Below, piece by piece: positions 9,955-19,778 of a stretch of 64,000 nt of DNA (its first letter is position 1; each line of letters opens with the position of its first letter). Where the stretch lies: assembly GCA_027592275.1 (NCBI GenBank), contig JAQCKF010000007.1, forward strand, positions 1 to 64,000. Reading direction: 5' to 3'. This stretch comes from Pseudomonadota bacterium. GTDB taxonomy: Bacteria > Pseudomonadota > Gammaproteobacteria > Pseudomonadales > Pseudohongiellaceae. The notes under the pieces are model-generated. The model had not been told where the DNA came from. It saw only the letters and a program-made list of their open reading frames with translations, and did no database searches. A program made the position numbers and the translations under genes.

Positions 9955-11034
9955 CTAATTTTTTTTTGTCGACGGCCATTCAACAAGCGCGTGGTGGCTG
10001 TCGAACAAGAATAGATGCTGTGGTTTCACATAAAATACTACGGTACTCGCTACTGCAAAATTCTGCACGTCGTGGAGCAGCGCGACCCAGGGGTTGTCTT
10101 CCATAGAAAAATGCACGAACGTCTCGGAGCCAGTCAATTCTGTGACTGACACACTGCCTTTAACCTCCAAGTCATCCAGACCCTCTCTTTCGCGACTAAG
10201 ATGATGCGGCCGCACCGCCAAAGTGTATTTCCCGTCCGGTATCTGCTCGATGTTGATTCCGAGCTTTTGCTGACTATTCGCGAAAGCTAACTGCCCTGCA
10301 ATGCATTCCACCTTTGCGCTATTCAGCGGCGGATCTGAAAAAATCTTGGCCGAGCGCAGGCTGGCGGGCGTTCGGTACAGCTCCAAAGTTGGACCGAACT
10401 GCTCGACCCTACCCTCGTGCAGACATACCGTATTGCCGCCGAGAACTAGGGCCTCTGTAGGCTCAGTGGTGGCGTAGACCAAGACTGCACCCATGGCCGC
10501 GAATAAGGCAGGCAGTTCAGCACGCAGTTCTTCGCGTAGTTTGTAATCAAGATTTGCCAGCGGCTCATCCAATAACACTAAGTCGGCCTTCTTAACGAGC
10601 GCTCGCGCCAACGCGACTCTTTGTTGCTGCCCTCCGGAAAGAGTATCTGGGGTACGATCGAGCATTTCTGTCATTTGCAGCAATTCGGCTACTTCCGCTA
10701 CTTGCCTATTTATCTGACTCTTTTCAACTCGAGCTACCCGAAGCGGTGAGGCAATATTCTCAAACACCGTCAGCGAGGGATAGTTGATGAATTGTTGATA
10801 CACCATTGCTACGTTGCGTTTCTGCACAGCCATGCCCAATACCGATACACCATCGAAGAGCAACTCACCTCTATCGGGTTTATCGAGGCCGGCCATAATG
10901 CGCATCAGGGAAGTCTTGCCGCAGAGCGTGGGGCCGAGAAGAATATTCAATTCGCCGCGCTGCATCGACAGAGAAATATCATCAAGGATAACCTCCTCCC
11001 CCTGATGACGTGTAATGTTTCGCAGCTCAAGCAT
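9955..11034 (-). CDS. glpS: Glycerol ABC transporter ATPase lacking the switch histidine (GlpS-like)
   Basis: A 359-residue MalK-type ATPase. Walker A is GPTLCGKTS (34-42), the signature LSGGQQQR (132-139) is canonical and Walker B is LVLLDEP. The H-loop, normally VTHDQ, reads ATTEP, so the histidine that contacts the ATP gamma-phosphate is Thr190. Together with its partner it should build one complete and one degenerate ATP site. The gene lies 16 bases after glpD and 6 before glpT on the same strand. A C-terminal regulatory (TOBE-like) region follows residue ~240. Confidence 0.87.
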   Translation of the reverse strand: MLELRNITRHQGEEVILDDISLSMQRGELNILLGPTLCGKTSLMRIMAGLDKPDRGELLFDGVSVLGMAVQKRNVAMVYQQFINYPSLTVFENIASPLRVARVEKSQINRQVAEVAELLQMTEMLDRTPDTLSGGQQQRVALARALVKKADLVLLDEPLANLDYKLREELRAELPALFAAMGAVLVYATTEPTEALVLGGNTVCLHEGRVEQFGPTLELYRTPASLRSAKIFSDPPLNSAKVECIAGQLAFANSQQKLGINIEQIPDGKYTLAVRPHHLSREREGLDDLEVKGSVSVTELTGSETFVHFSMEDNPWVALLHDVQNFAVASTVVFYVKPQHLFLFDSHHALVEWPSTKKN

Positions 11035-11050
11035 TCAGTGTTTCCATTTC

Positions 11051-12526
11051 CTAGTTCGCAGGAAAAGACTGTTCTATGTAGTTAGCAAGTGAATCACGTT
11101 CCGCGCGTGAAAATTTTAGACCTAGTTTACTGCGTCGCCAGAGAATATCGTCTGTGGACTTCGCCCATTCTTCTGTGCAGAGGTAATCTACTTCTCTCTG
11201 GTAGAGGTTATGGCCAAACTTCACACCTAGATCGCTCATAGCTGAAGCATCACCCAAGATATCGAAGCTGAGAGTACCGTAGCTGTTCAACCATCGGTTG
11301 ATAAGATCCGGACCCAGCCACGCATACTTCGAGACCATTTTTTGAAATAGATGCTCCGGGAGATCAAAGTCTCCTCCAGGCAGTGTTGCATCCTTAGTCC
11401 ACACCGGACCCATAGTGGGCAACGCGTCCTTTAGCTTACTCAACACATCTTCCGCGAGGACTCGATAGGTAGTCACTTTGCCACCATAGACTGACAGTAT
11501 TGGATGAGGATCAGATTCCAACTCTAAGTTGTAGTCTCTTGACACCTTGCTCGCATTTACTTCTTCATCGTCTATGAGCGGTCTCACTCCTGCGAAGCTG
11601 TATACAACATCCGAATGCAAGATCGATTTCTTGAAGTATAGATTCACTATCGAGAGCAGGTAACTGATCTCTTCTTTAGAGATTTCAAAACGCTCCAGAC
11701 TTCCCTTGTGCTCAGCTTCTGTCGTGCCTATCAAGGTGTAGTCTTGCAGCCACGGGATTACAAAAATTACCCTGCCGTCATGATGCTGCAACATGAAAGC
11801 CTGTGAGCCAGAGTGCATACGTGGCACTACGATATGACTGCCTTTGACGAGGCGAATTTCATGCTCTGCATCTTCATTACTGAGTTGCTCAGATAGAGCG
11901 GCGACCCAGGGACCTGTCGCATTCACGATGGCTTTGCAATCGATTTCAGTGTCAGTATTGCTAGCGTGATCATGAAGAGTAACGCGCCAGCCATTTTCTA
12001 GAGACGTCATGCTCGTGCACTCTGTGCGCGTGAGTATCTGCGCTCCGCGCTGCTTCGCCTGCAGTGCATTCAATACGACTAGGCGCGAGTCATCTACCTG
12101 AGCATCCCAATATTCGAAGCCACGGGTAATTGCCGAATTTAGCGGGCCTTCGGGATCTATCTTGATGGAGCGCGAGCCCTTAAAACGCTTGCGTCGCGCC
12201 AAATTGTCATACAAGAATAGCCCGATTCGAATAAGCCATGAGCTTCGAGAGTGTGGCAACTGAGGAATGTGAAAGGCAAGTGGCTTAATGATATGTGCGG
12301 CCGCTGCGGTGAGCACTTCGCGCTCTTGCAGCGACTTTCGAACCAAGCCAAATTCGTAGAATTCGAGATAGCGCAAGCCGCCGTGGATAAGCTTAGTGCT
12401 CCAAGAAGAGGTTCCCGAGGCAAGGTCGGCCTTTTCGCAGAGGACAACATCCAAACCACGACCCGCAGCATCGGCAGCGATGCCGGCTCCATTGATGCCG
12501 CCACCGATTATAAGAAGATCATGCAT
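11051..12526 (-). CDS. glpD: Aerobic glycerol-3-phosphate dehydrogenase
   Basis: A 491-residue FAD enzyme of the DAO superfamily that oxidises sn-glycerol-3-phosphate to dihydroxyacetone phosphate and passes electrons to quinone at the inner membrane. The N-terminal dinucleotide-binding motif LLIIGGGINGAGIAADAAGR and the following SSWSTKLIHGGLRYLEF are diagnostic, and a GlpD-type C-terminal helical domain follows residue ~380. Length agrees with E. coli GlpD (501). It is the first gene of the minus-strand glycerol operon and is transcribed away from glycerol kinase across a 197-base spacer, so the two catabolic steps and the importer can be controlled from one region. Confidence 0.95.
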   Translation of the reverse strand: MHDLLIIGGGINGAGIAADAAGRGLDVVLCEKADLASGTSSWSTKLIHGGLRYLEFYEFGLVRKSLQEREVLTAAAAHIIKPLAFHIPQLPHSRSSWLIRIGLFLYDNLARRKRFKGSRSIKIDPEGPLNSAITRGFEYWDAQVDDSRLVVLNALQAKQRGAQILTRTECTSMTSLENGWRVTLHDHASNTDTEIDCKAIVNATGPWVAALSEQLSNEDAEHEIRLVKGSHIVVPRMHSGSQAFMLQHHDGRVIFVIPWLQDYTLIGTTEAEHKGSLERFEISKEEISYLLSIVNLYFKKSILHSDVVYSFAGVRPLIDDEEVNASKVSRDYNLELESDPHPILSVYGGKVTTYRVLAEDVLSKLKDALPTMGPVWTKDATLPGGDFDLPEHLFQKMVSKYAWLGPDLINRWLNSYGTLSFDILGDASAMSDLGVKFGHNLYQREVDYLCTEEWAKSTDDILWRRSKLGLKFSRAERDSLANYIEQSFPAN

Positions 12527-12723
12527 AGATTTTTTGGCTCAGAGCCTCTTGCTTGGTAGTGGCCTAATTTAGCCGACGAACTTGCCCAAGAAATAGACAG
12601 TTAGTGTAACATGAGGAGCTGTTTTTCTCATGATTCAATCTCCGCAATGCAATGAGATTCTTGCAAGGTTTAGGAGATTGAAAGACAAGGGAATAGTCCG
12701 ATATTATTGAAGAGAGTACTAGC
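12527..12723. promoter_or_regulatory. Divergent glpD/glpK regulatory region with a 10-bp inverted repeat
   Basis: This spacer must hold promoters for both directions. A perfect inverted repeat, TTCAATCTCC at 12634-12643 and GGAGATTGAA at 12673-12682, is separated by 29 bases and is a candidate operator or stem. No glpR-type regulator gene is present in the window, so the protein that would bind is unknown. I did not find a convincing consensus -35/-10 pair. Confidence 0.4.
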
Positions 12724-14223
12724 ATGAACAATTGCATTCTCGCGATCGACCAGGGCACTACCAGCAGTCGCGCCCTGATATTCGACTCTCTGGGCAATAA
12801 ACTATCTGTGGGCCAGCAGGAATTCACGCAGCACTTCCCTAACAACGGCTGGGTAGAGCACGATGCAATGGAAATTTGGCGCAGTACTGTCGCTAGTTGC
12901 CGCAATGCACTCGAATCAGCCTCAATTACAGCTGAACAGATTCGTTGCATAGGAATAACCAATCAACGCGAGACAACCATCGTGTGGGACAGAGAGACCG
13001 GCCTGCCGATCTACAATGCAATCGTTTGGCAGGACCGTCGAACCAGCGACTACTGCGAAGAATTAAAGGCTCAAGATTTAGAAGAAACGATTCAGCAGAA
13101 AACGGGCTTGCTAATTGATGCTTACTTTTCTGCGAGTAAGATTCACTGGATACTGGAAAATATTGCGGGTGCCAGAGAGCGAGCTGAAAAAGGCGAACTC
13201 GCTTTCGGTACAGTCGATTGTTTCTTGCTGTGGCATCTTAGCAAGGGTCGTAGTCACCGCACCGATGCTACGAACGCATCCAGAACACAGCTTTTTAATA
13301 TTCATACTCAGCAGTGGGACGACGAGTTACTCGAAATTTTCGATATACCCGCCTCACTCTTACCAACTGTTGAGGATTGTGCCGCTGAGTATGGCGAGTG
13401 TGATGCCGAGTTCTTCGGAAGCGCCATTCCCATTACGGGAATGATTGGCGATCAACAGGCAGCGGCATTCGGGCAGTGTTGCTTCTCCGCAGGCATGGCC
13501 AAAAGCACCTATGGCACCGGTTGCTTCCTCTTGTTGAATACGGGCAGTCAGGTGGTCCAATCTGAAAATCGCCTACTAAGCACGGTTGCCTTTCGCCTCA
13601 ATGGCGAAACCAGCTATGCCATCGAAGGCAGCATCTTCATGGCAGGTGCTACGATGCAATGGATCAGAGACGGCTTAAAACTCATAGAACAGGCCAGCGA
13701 GTCTGAGGCGTTGGCGGAGCAAACCAGCGAAGACCTAAGTGTCTATCTGGTGCCTGCTTTTACCGGCCTAGGAGCGCCCTATTGGGACCCAGAAGCGCGA
13801 GGGGCCTTGTACGGCCTCACTCGCGATAGTGGCGTAAAAGAAGTGGTCACTGCCGCCCTACTCAGTGTCTGCTATCAGAGCAAAGACCTATTAGTCGCGA
13901 TCGAAGCGGATGGTGGCACCGTAGCTAGCCTTCGCGTCGATGGAGGAATGGCCAACAATGACTACGTGATGCAAAAGTTGTCTGATCTGCTAAATCTAGA
14001 AGTACTAAGACCCGAACTCACAGAGACCACAGCCCTGGGCGCGGCCTATGTCGCCGGCCTACAGGCTGGCATCTTTGAATCACTAGATGAAATCAGCGCG
14101 AAGTGGAAACTAGACCAACGCTTCGAGGCGGGCAAAGATGATGCTTGGAGAGAGAAACAGTATGACGGCTGGTTGGATGCCGTCTCGAGAACCCGAACCA
14201 ACTTTATTGACAGGGAAAATTAG
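12724..14223 (+). CDS. glpK: Glycerol kinase
   Basis: A 499-residue FGGY-family kinase that phosphorylates glycerol entering through the ABC importer, giving the substrate of GlpD. The start [17 protein letters not shown] is the phosphate-binding loop of glycerol kinases. [28 protein letters not shown] and [15 protein letters not shown] are further family signatures. Length is close to the E. coli enzyme (502). It is followed two bases later by a phosphatase gene, so the three plus-strand genes to 15667 probably form one transcript. Confidence 0.96.
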   Translation: MNNCILAIDQGTTSSRALIFDSLGNKLSVGQQEFTQHFPNNGWVEHDAMEIWRSTVASCRNALESASITAEQIRCIGITNQRETTIVWDRETGLPIYNAIVWQDRRTSDYCEELKAQDLEETIQQKTGLLIDAYFSASKIHWILENIAGARERAEKGELAFGTVDCFLLWHLSKGRSHRTDATNASRTQLFNIHTQQWDDELLEIFDIPASLLPTVEDCAAEYGECDAEFFGSAIPITGMIGDQQAAAFGQCCFSAGMAKSTYGTGCFLLLNTGSQVVQSENRLLSTVAFRLNGETSYAIEGSIFMAGATMQWIRDGLKLIEQASESEALAEQTSEDLSVYLVPAFTGLGAPYWDPEARGALYGLTRDSGVKEVVTAALLSVCYQSKDLLVAIEADGGTVASLRVDGGMANNDYVMQKLSDLLNLEVLRPELTETTALGAAYVAGLQAGIFESLDEISAKWKLDQRFEAGKDDAWREKQYDGWLDAVSRTRTNFIDREN

Positions 14224-14225
14224 GA

Positions 14226-14867
14226 ATGGAGCTTCACCTTATTCGGCACGGAGAAACCAACTGGAACAAAGAACGACGAGTTCAGGGTCAGAGCGATTCG
14301 CATCTAACAGATTTAGGCATCCAACAAGCGAAGGAACTTGGACAGCGAATTGCGCACCTAGAGTTTGATAAGATTTATTGCAGCAGCAGCCTGCGCACGC
14401 GGCAGACCGCGGAGCATGTATTCCCTGAGTCGACAACGCAGATCGATTATCTCGATGAGCTACGCGAAATATTTCTCGGACCCTGGGAAGGCCTCCTCTA
14501 TGAAGATCTTGCTCAGAGTGAACCGGATTCTCATCGCCATTTCTGGGAGCAGCCTCATCTGTTTCGGTTAAGTGGTGCAGAGAGTTTTTTTGAGTTACAG
14601 CAGCGGGCAATCGATGCGGTGGCGCAAATTGAGATCACTCACCGAGCGGATTCTGTGAGTGGTAGGAAAGTCGCGATAGTGAGTCACGGGGCGCTAATAA
14701 AATCTTATCTTTGTCACGTTGAAGGCCGTACTATGGACCAACTCTGGGCACCTCCAAGAATGCACAATTGCGCCCACAGCATCGTAGCTTTCAGCTCAGA
14801 CGATGGCACCAATACCACTAATATTTTACAATACGCAGACGAGCCATTTATCAAGGGACCATCATGA
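14226..14867 (+). CDS. Histidine phosphatase superfamily protein (phosphoglycerate mutase-like)
   Basis: A 213-residue protein with the catalytic motif LIRHGETNWNKERRVQGQ at residues 4-21, in which His6 (within RHG) is the residue transiently phosphorylated, and the later IVSHGALIKS carrying the second histidine. Members of this branch act as phosphatases on small phosphorylated metabolites or as cofactor-dependent mutases; the length and lack of the mutase-specific insertions favour a phosphatase. It sits two bases after glpK and overlaps the next gene by four bases (ATGA), which suggests co-expression. A role on a glycolytic or glycerol-derived phosphate is possible but unproven. Confidence 0.85.
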   Translation: MELHLIRHGETNWNKERRVQGQSDSHLTDLGIQQAKELGQRIAHLEFDKIYCSSSLRTRQTAEHVFPESTTQIDYLDELREIFLGPWEGLLYEDLAQSEPDSHRHFWEQPHLFRLSGAESFFELQQRAIDAVAQIEITHRADSVSGRKVAIVSHGALIKSYLCHVEGRTMDQLWAPPRMHNCAHSIVAFSSDDGTNTTNILQYADEPFIKGPS

Positions 14868-15667
14868 ATACCGAAACTACCGAGCAAGCAAAACCGAGAC
14901 TTTGGCTAAAAATCGGCGGACTCGCCAGTCTAGTGTTAGGTCTAGGCTTAGGACTGCTCACGCTCGCCTCGGCCGCGGGCATCTGGCTAGGCTTCTGGGA
15001 CTTCAGACGCGGGTTTTCGCTTCTCGGTGCGGCTAACCAATACGGTCAATGGCTTGCCTGGACCTGTCTTCTATTAGCCGCTGCCACGCTCATAGCCAGC
15101 CAATTGCTCAAAGTTCAGAATGCTGGAAAATTCGTGAGCTTCGCAGCAATTGGTGCATTGGTAGCTTGGGTTGCTTATCTTATTCCAGAAAGCTTCCGCC
15201 CCGGCGAAGATGTGAACTACCCGCCGATTCACGACATCTCAACTAATCGAGTTAATCCTCCTGAGTTTGTTGCCGTAGCTCCACTGCGTGCCGATGCGCC
15301 GAATACATTGGTCTATGGTGGCTCCAACAATATGACACCGCAGCGACTGATCGAGCTAACAGATGAGGCCTACCCCGATCTAGTTACACGACGCTATAGC
15401 GAACCCGTAAATGTGATTTTCGAGAAGGCGCTGGCGGCAGTCGATGATTTAGGCTGGGAGCTTGTTGCACAAGACGCTTCCGCTGGCAGAATAGAAGCTA
15501 CGGACACAACATTCTGGTTCCGCTTTAAAGATGATGTTGTAATCAAGATCGATCAGCAGGGATCCGATACTGCAGTTGATGTCAGGTCGGTTTCCCGAGT
15601 GGGCACCGGCGACGTTGGAGCGAATGCAATACGAATGCGTAAACTGTTTGCCTTGCTCGAGAATTAG
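14864..15667 (+). CDS. Membrane protein with C-terminal DUF1499 domain
   Basis: A 267-residue protein with three hydrophobic segments in the first ~125 residues (IGGLASLVLGLGLGLLTLAS, WLAWTCLLLAAATLI and FVSFAAIGALVAWVAYL). A soluble domain follows from about residue 130. Its VIFEKALAAVDDLGWELVAQ and FWFRFKDDVVIKI strands match DUF1499, a domain of unknown function. The start overlaps the preceding phosphatase gene by four bases. The protein is probably anchored in the inner membrane with the DUF1499 domain outside; no reaction can be proposed. Confidence 0.8.
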   Translation: MNTETTEQAKPRLWLKIGGLASLVLGLGLGLLTLASAAGIWLGFWDFRRGFSLLGAANQYGQWLAWTCLLLAAATLIASQLLKVQNAGKFVSFAAIGALVAWVAYLIPESFRPGEDVNYPPIHDISTNRVNPPEFVAVAPLRADAPNTLVYGGSNNMTPQRLIELTDEAYPDLVTRRYSEPVNVIFEKALAAVDDLGWELVAQDASAGRIEATDTTFWFRFKDDVVIKIDQQGSDTAVDVRSVSRVGTGDVGANAIRMRKLFALLEN

Positions 15668-15711
15668 AAATACTTCCACAATAATTGTTCCTCAAAGAAA
15701 ATAGCGCGTCT

Positions 15712-16212
15712 ATGCAGTTAGAAAACAAACAAACTAATATGCTCTGGTTCGTTAGTATCGTTCTAACTGTTCTGGCCCTGTCACAGATCATCGGCTACTG
15801 GGTAAACAGCGCAATACCGCAGAACACATCGCTAGAGTGGAGTAGCGTGATTCACTTCACTCATATCCGTAATCATGGCGGTGTGTTTGGCATGTTGCAG
15901 GGAATGGGCGGGGTGTTTGCCGCGATTAGCATCGCACTTCTGATAGGCGTAAGCGCCTATCTCTGGATCAGTCCGTCGATCAAGCGCTATGAGTATATTT
16001 GCTTCGGCTTCATAGTCGGCGGAGGGGCCAGCAACATCCTGGATCGATTTGTGTATGGTAGCGTGATCGACTTTATCAACATTCAACATATCCCCTACTG
16101 GAACTACATATTCAATACTGCCGATGTCATGGTCCATATCGGCATCTGGCCTCTTCTTTTCTTTAGCTTCTTTGCAAGCACAGACCAAAGCGATTCGAGC
16201 ATACCGAAGTAG
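15712..16212 (+). CDS. Signal peptidase II-like protein with altered N-terminal motif
   Basis: A 166-residue protein with four hydrophobic segments and the two aspartates of lipoprotein signal peptidase: Asp120 in GSVIDFIN and Asp138 in FNTADVMV. The NHGGVFG loop also fits the family. However, the conserved aspartate and lysine of the first segment (IIDLGSK in E. coli LspA) are replaced by LSQIIGYW. I chose the ATG at 15712; an upstream TTG at 15685 has no ribosome-binding site. It may be an active but divergent LspA, a paralogue, or a related protein. No ileS or fkpB neighbour, the usual lspA context, is present. Confidence 0.7.
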   Translation: MQLENKQTNMLWFVSIVLTVLALSQIIGYWVNSAIPQNTSLEWSSVIHFTHIRNHGGVFGMLQGMGGVFAAISIALLIGVSAYLWISPSIKRYEYICFGFIVGGGASNILDRFVYGSVIDFINIQHIPYWNYIFNTADVMVHIGIWPLLFFSFFASTDQSDSSIPK

Positions 16213-16239
16213 ATTTCGACTTACTAAACTCGAGGCGTA

Positions 16240-16274
16240 AAAAAACCCGACTACCATAAGCGATCGGGTTTTTT
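16240..16274. terminator. Bidirectional rho-independent terminator
   Basis: The 11-bp stem AAAAAACCCGA / TCGGGTTTTTT with a 13-base loop lies between the convergent LspA-like and pilin-like genes. A-rich and T-rich flanks let it act on both strands. Confidence 0.85.
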
Positions 16275-16305
16275 ATTCGTTGCTAGTACTAACCTAGCTA
16301 ACTAG

Positions 16306-16977
16306 TTAGATTCTGTAGCAGATCGTATATTCGTTATCTTCAGAATAAAGAGCTGCAAGTACTGTGTTGGATGGATCCTCGTTTGTACCACTCGAACCGA
16401 GAGTTGCTCGCAGGCGACCCGTTGCACCTAGGCCGTCATCAAGCTCGTTGTCGATAGAGATCGCAGCAGAACCAGGAACCTGACTCAAGCACACTTTAGA
16501 ACCAGTCAAGTTGCCACCCATAACGGCTGTAGTAACACCCATGAATCCACCCCAAGCGTTTGTAGGTAGAGACAGTAGACCTGCATCTGCGGGATTACCC
16601 GCGATGAAACCAGCAGCTCTTAGATGCTGCCAAAATTCCTGCGCTTCACCGGCACCCGTGAACACCTCATTAGTTGCCACTTCTAGGACACCATCAGCAT
16701 CACCTGCATCAACGGCTGCCCAACCAGAACCGCGTGCTGTTAGAGTAGCCGAGGGGCCATCATCACCGGGCATGCGACCATATCGATCTTGGTAGGCGAA
16801 AATTGCTGCAGCTGTTCCGTTCATGTCTTTAACAGCTTGCTTCACTCGAGAGTTTTCAATCAACTCCTGACCCTGCAGTACGCCGCCTACTAACAAACCG
16901 ATGATTACCAACACAATGGCAATCTCGATAAGCGTAAAACCTTTTTGCTTTTCCATGTTCTTAATTGAACTTCTCAT
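16306..16977 (-). CDS. Type IV pilin-like (prepilin N-methylation) protein
   Basis: A 223-residue prepilin. A short positive leader ends in KG, and the peptidase would cut before FTLIEIAIVLVIIGLL, with Glu5 of the mature form present. The helix continues into NSRVKQAVKDMNGTAAAIFAYQDRYG. The globular part carries two cysteines (KVCLS and the terminal ICYRI), which could form the usual C-terminal disulfide loop. I chose the ATG at 16977 because AAGGGG stands 8 bases upstream; the open frame extends 11 codons further. The gene is 150 bases downstream of a GspE/PilB-like ATPase. No inner-membrane platform or secretin gene lies nearby, so this pair must use a system encoded elsewhere. Confidence 0.88.
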   Translation of the reverse strand: MRSSIKNMEKQKGFTLIEIAIVLVIIGLLVGGVLQGQELIENSRVKQAVKDMNGTAAAIFAYQDRYGRMPGDDGPSATLTARGSGWAAVDAGDADGVLEVATNEVFTGAGEAQEFWQHLRAAGFIAGNPADAGLLSLPTNAWGGFMGVTTAVMGGNLTGSKVCLSQVPGSAAISIDNELDDGLGATGRLRATLGSSGTNEDPSNTVLAALYSEDNEYTICYRI

Positions 16978-17129
16978 CAAATCATCCCCTTGAGGCGAAA
17001 ATGTAGGCACTTCAAATTCGTTATTTTACAATTATACTTCCCGCACATTGTCCAGAACTGTTTTAAAAAGCCTGACCTTGCGAAACGATCAAGCTTTTCA
17101 AGATTTGTCAGAGGATTTCGGTCGAAAAA

Positions 17130-19618
17130 CTACAAAGTTCGAATCTGAGTGTAGTCTGTATAGCCCATTAATATCTTCTCGATACCATCCTGTCTTCTGG
17201 TATGCATGCCAGCCTTTATCGCCGCAATATGTACTTCCGATGCAGGGGCCCGGCGCAAAACCATCTTCTTGATCTCAGAATTATTCATCAAGAGTTCGTG
17301 AACACCCATGCGCCCTCTATAGCCCGTATCGAGGCAATCCATACACCCCGGCGCCTTATAGAGAGTGAACTGGCCTTTCTGCGCAAAGTCCTTGCGCCAG
17401 ATTTCAATCTGCTCAATAACCTCTTTATCATTAGGCTCGGAACGAGAATCGCCCGACATTGACTCACTGCAATACTCGGCCGCAAGAAATTCGAGCTCTC
17501 TCGTCTCAGGTGTGTATGCTTTCTTACAAGAGGTGCACAAGGTTCTGGTGAGGCGCTGGGAAAGTACACCGATCATCGCATCGGCGAAGTTGAATGGGTC
17601 CATATCCATATCTAATAAGCGCACAATACTTTCTGCTGCGCTATTGGTATGCAGTGTTGATAACACCAAGTGACCGGTTAGCGATGCTTCGATCGCAGTA
17701 GACGCTGTTTCACGGTCACGCATCTCACCTACCATGATGATATCTGGGTCAGCACGAAGGAAGGCTCTCATTGCGATAGAGAATGTCATCCCAACCTTAT
17801 CGTTTACCTCGACTTGACGTAGCCCCGGCTGAGTGATTTCCACGGGATCTTCCGCTGTCCAAATTTTCCGCTCGCTACCATTCAAATAATTCAAAATGGA
17901 ATGCAAGGTTGTACTCTTACCAGAACCGGTAGGGCCACAAACGAGAAATAAACCATGTGGCCTAGAAATGCCATCTAGTAGACGGTCAAGGTTATCACTG
18001 CTTAATCCAATGGCGTTGACCGGCATACACTTACCGCCACTAAGCAGACGAATAACAACGTCTTCTATACCGCCGGCAGTGGGAATAGTCGCAACGCGTA
18101 GCTCTACATCAACTGGAGCGAAGTGTCTGAAATTAATCTTTCCATCCTGAGGCTTGTTCTTGTTGGAAATATCTAGGTGCGCCATTACCTTGATTCTGGA
18201 AACGAACACAGCGCGATATTTTGTTGGAAACTTGTAGTAAGTCGCTAGTACTCCATCTTTCCTGAAGCGCACGACAACTTTCTGCTTTCCCATGCCGGGT
18301 TCTATATGTATGTCCGACACCTTCTGTCGATGCGCATCTTCGATAATCTTATTAACGATGCGGACCACAACATTGTACGTAACTTGCGCAGTTTCTGCTG
18401 CAGAGAAGAGTGTCGAATCGTAGGAATCGTCTTCACCGTCGGCGTCTATCTCGCCATCGAAATCAGCTATCGTCGCCTCAATGTCCTCGGATGAATAATA
18501 GAACTGTAACGCCCAGTTAATGTCCTCTGGGGACGCCATGACAGGCTCGACATATTTGTTGATATTAAAACTTAGAGCGTCAGTAATCTGCCAATCCATC
18601 GGGTTCTCGATCGCAACAACAATTTTTCCCTCGTAGACATAAAGTGGTACAACCTTGTGCTTAAATGCGATTGCAGCCGTGAGCACTCGAATAACTTCCG
18701 GCTCCACAATAAATTCGCGCAGGTTTACAAAGGGAATACCTAACTTCTTGGCGAGGCTCTGTTGAATCTCGTCCTTCGCTATAACTCCGGCGTTGACCAA
18801 AATCTCGCCAAGCGCACTCTTACGACTCTTCTTCTGTTCTTTCAATGCGTCTTGAAGCTGGGCATCCGTTACCAGATTTTCCGATATCAGAATCTCTCCG
18901 AGTTTTAGGTTCGGCATATACTTTTGCCGAGAAAGCGCCCCCTCCAATTCATCTGCATCGACGATCTTATTACTTACTAAATATTCGCCAATAGTACGCG
19001 AGCGTTCTGATTGCTGCTCCTCGAGAGCGGTGCTTAGCGCTTCCTGAGAAATTTGTTTCTCTTGAACGAGCAGGTCACCGATCTGACCACCAATGGTATT
19101 ACTTTCTATTGCGGCTTTGGAGACGAAGAGGTGAGTACAGTAGCGCCACTTGCGTCCGACTTTTGTCTGCTCATAGAAATGGATCCCGTTCTTGTCGGTG
19201 CGCGAACCGTAAGTCTTGCCGGTGATTTCCGTTCTATCTTTAAAAAACACCTCGAAGGAACGCGCAGCCGTGTCGACATCCAGACCTCTAATTTTCTCTT
19301 AGTATTCTGGCTTTCCAACATCAATTGATACGGTTTCTCCAGCCGAAGAAACTTAATGTTGGCCATATCAATATCGATACTATCGCTAGCGCGAGGCTCG
19401 AGTATGCTGATTGTTTCTGTAGCCGCGTTGAACTGAGTGAGTCTGCCCTTAGTGCGGGTATTATTATTCAGCTCAATAGTTACTGAGGTATTGGAGTATT
19501 CAGGACCCTCATGCACATCCGAAAATGGTGGAGGCTGAAGGTCAATTTTCATTATAGTGGGGGATTGTGAACCCATGCCCATAGAAGGCTCCATCACAAT
19601 CGATGATTCGCTTTGCAT
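17130..19618 (-). CDS. GspE/PilB/MshE-type secretion ATPase, interrupted by a frameshift
   Basis: Two overlapping frames together encode one protein of about 829 residues if one base is restored. The first frame starts at 19618 with a strong GAGGAG site and gives an N-terminal beta-rich domain (SVTIELNNNTRTKGRLTQF to ANIKFLRLEK). The second covers 17130 to about 19300 and begins with a similar unit (FEVFFKDRTEITGKTYG), then three helical repeats such as KLGEILISENLVTDAQL typical of c-di-GMP-binding MshEN domains. The ATPase core follows, with Walker A GPTGSGKSTT, Walker B IIMVGEMRD and paired cysteines CTSC and CMDC for zinc. It should power assembly of the pilin encoded just downstream. The break may be genuine decay, a sequencing error, or recoding. 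Confidence 0.8.
19285..19300 (-). other. Frameshift site in the GspE-like gene
   Basis: On the minus strand the reading frame must move back one base around the A run in AAGAGAAAATTAG. Before it the first frame is sensible; beyond it the same frame turns into an Arg/Ser-rich tail while the other frame gives the family-like sequence RSFEVFFKDRTEITG. A stop (TAA) in the second frame just upstream, at about 19299-19301, limits where the switch can occur. Confidence 0.7.
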
Positions 19619-19778
19619 TTTTACTCCTCAATTCCTTCAGTACTTTAGCAGGAATTGGAAAACTGCAAAATTTGTGCATCTTATTGAATTTATTGACTAT
19701 TCAGCTTATTTTCGATCTCTTTTTTTACCAAACAAGGCGAGACTTTGAAATTCGTTCTGCTTCGAATCAGATAGCTTT

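Noticed and set aside
19285..19300. Programmed -1 frameshifting in the GspE-like gene
   Set aside because: The sequence lacks a full X XXY YYZ slippery heptamer and I saw no clear downstream pseudoknot; a sequencing error or decay is simpler.
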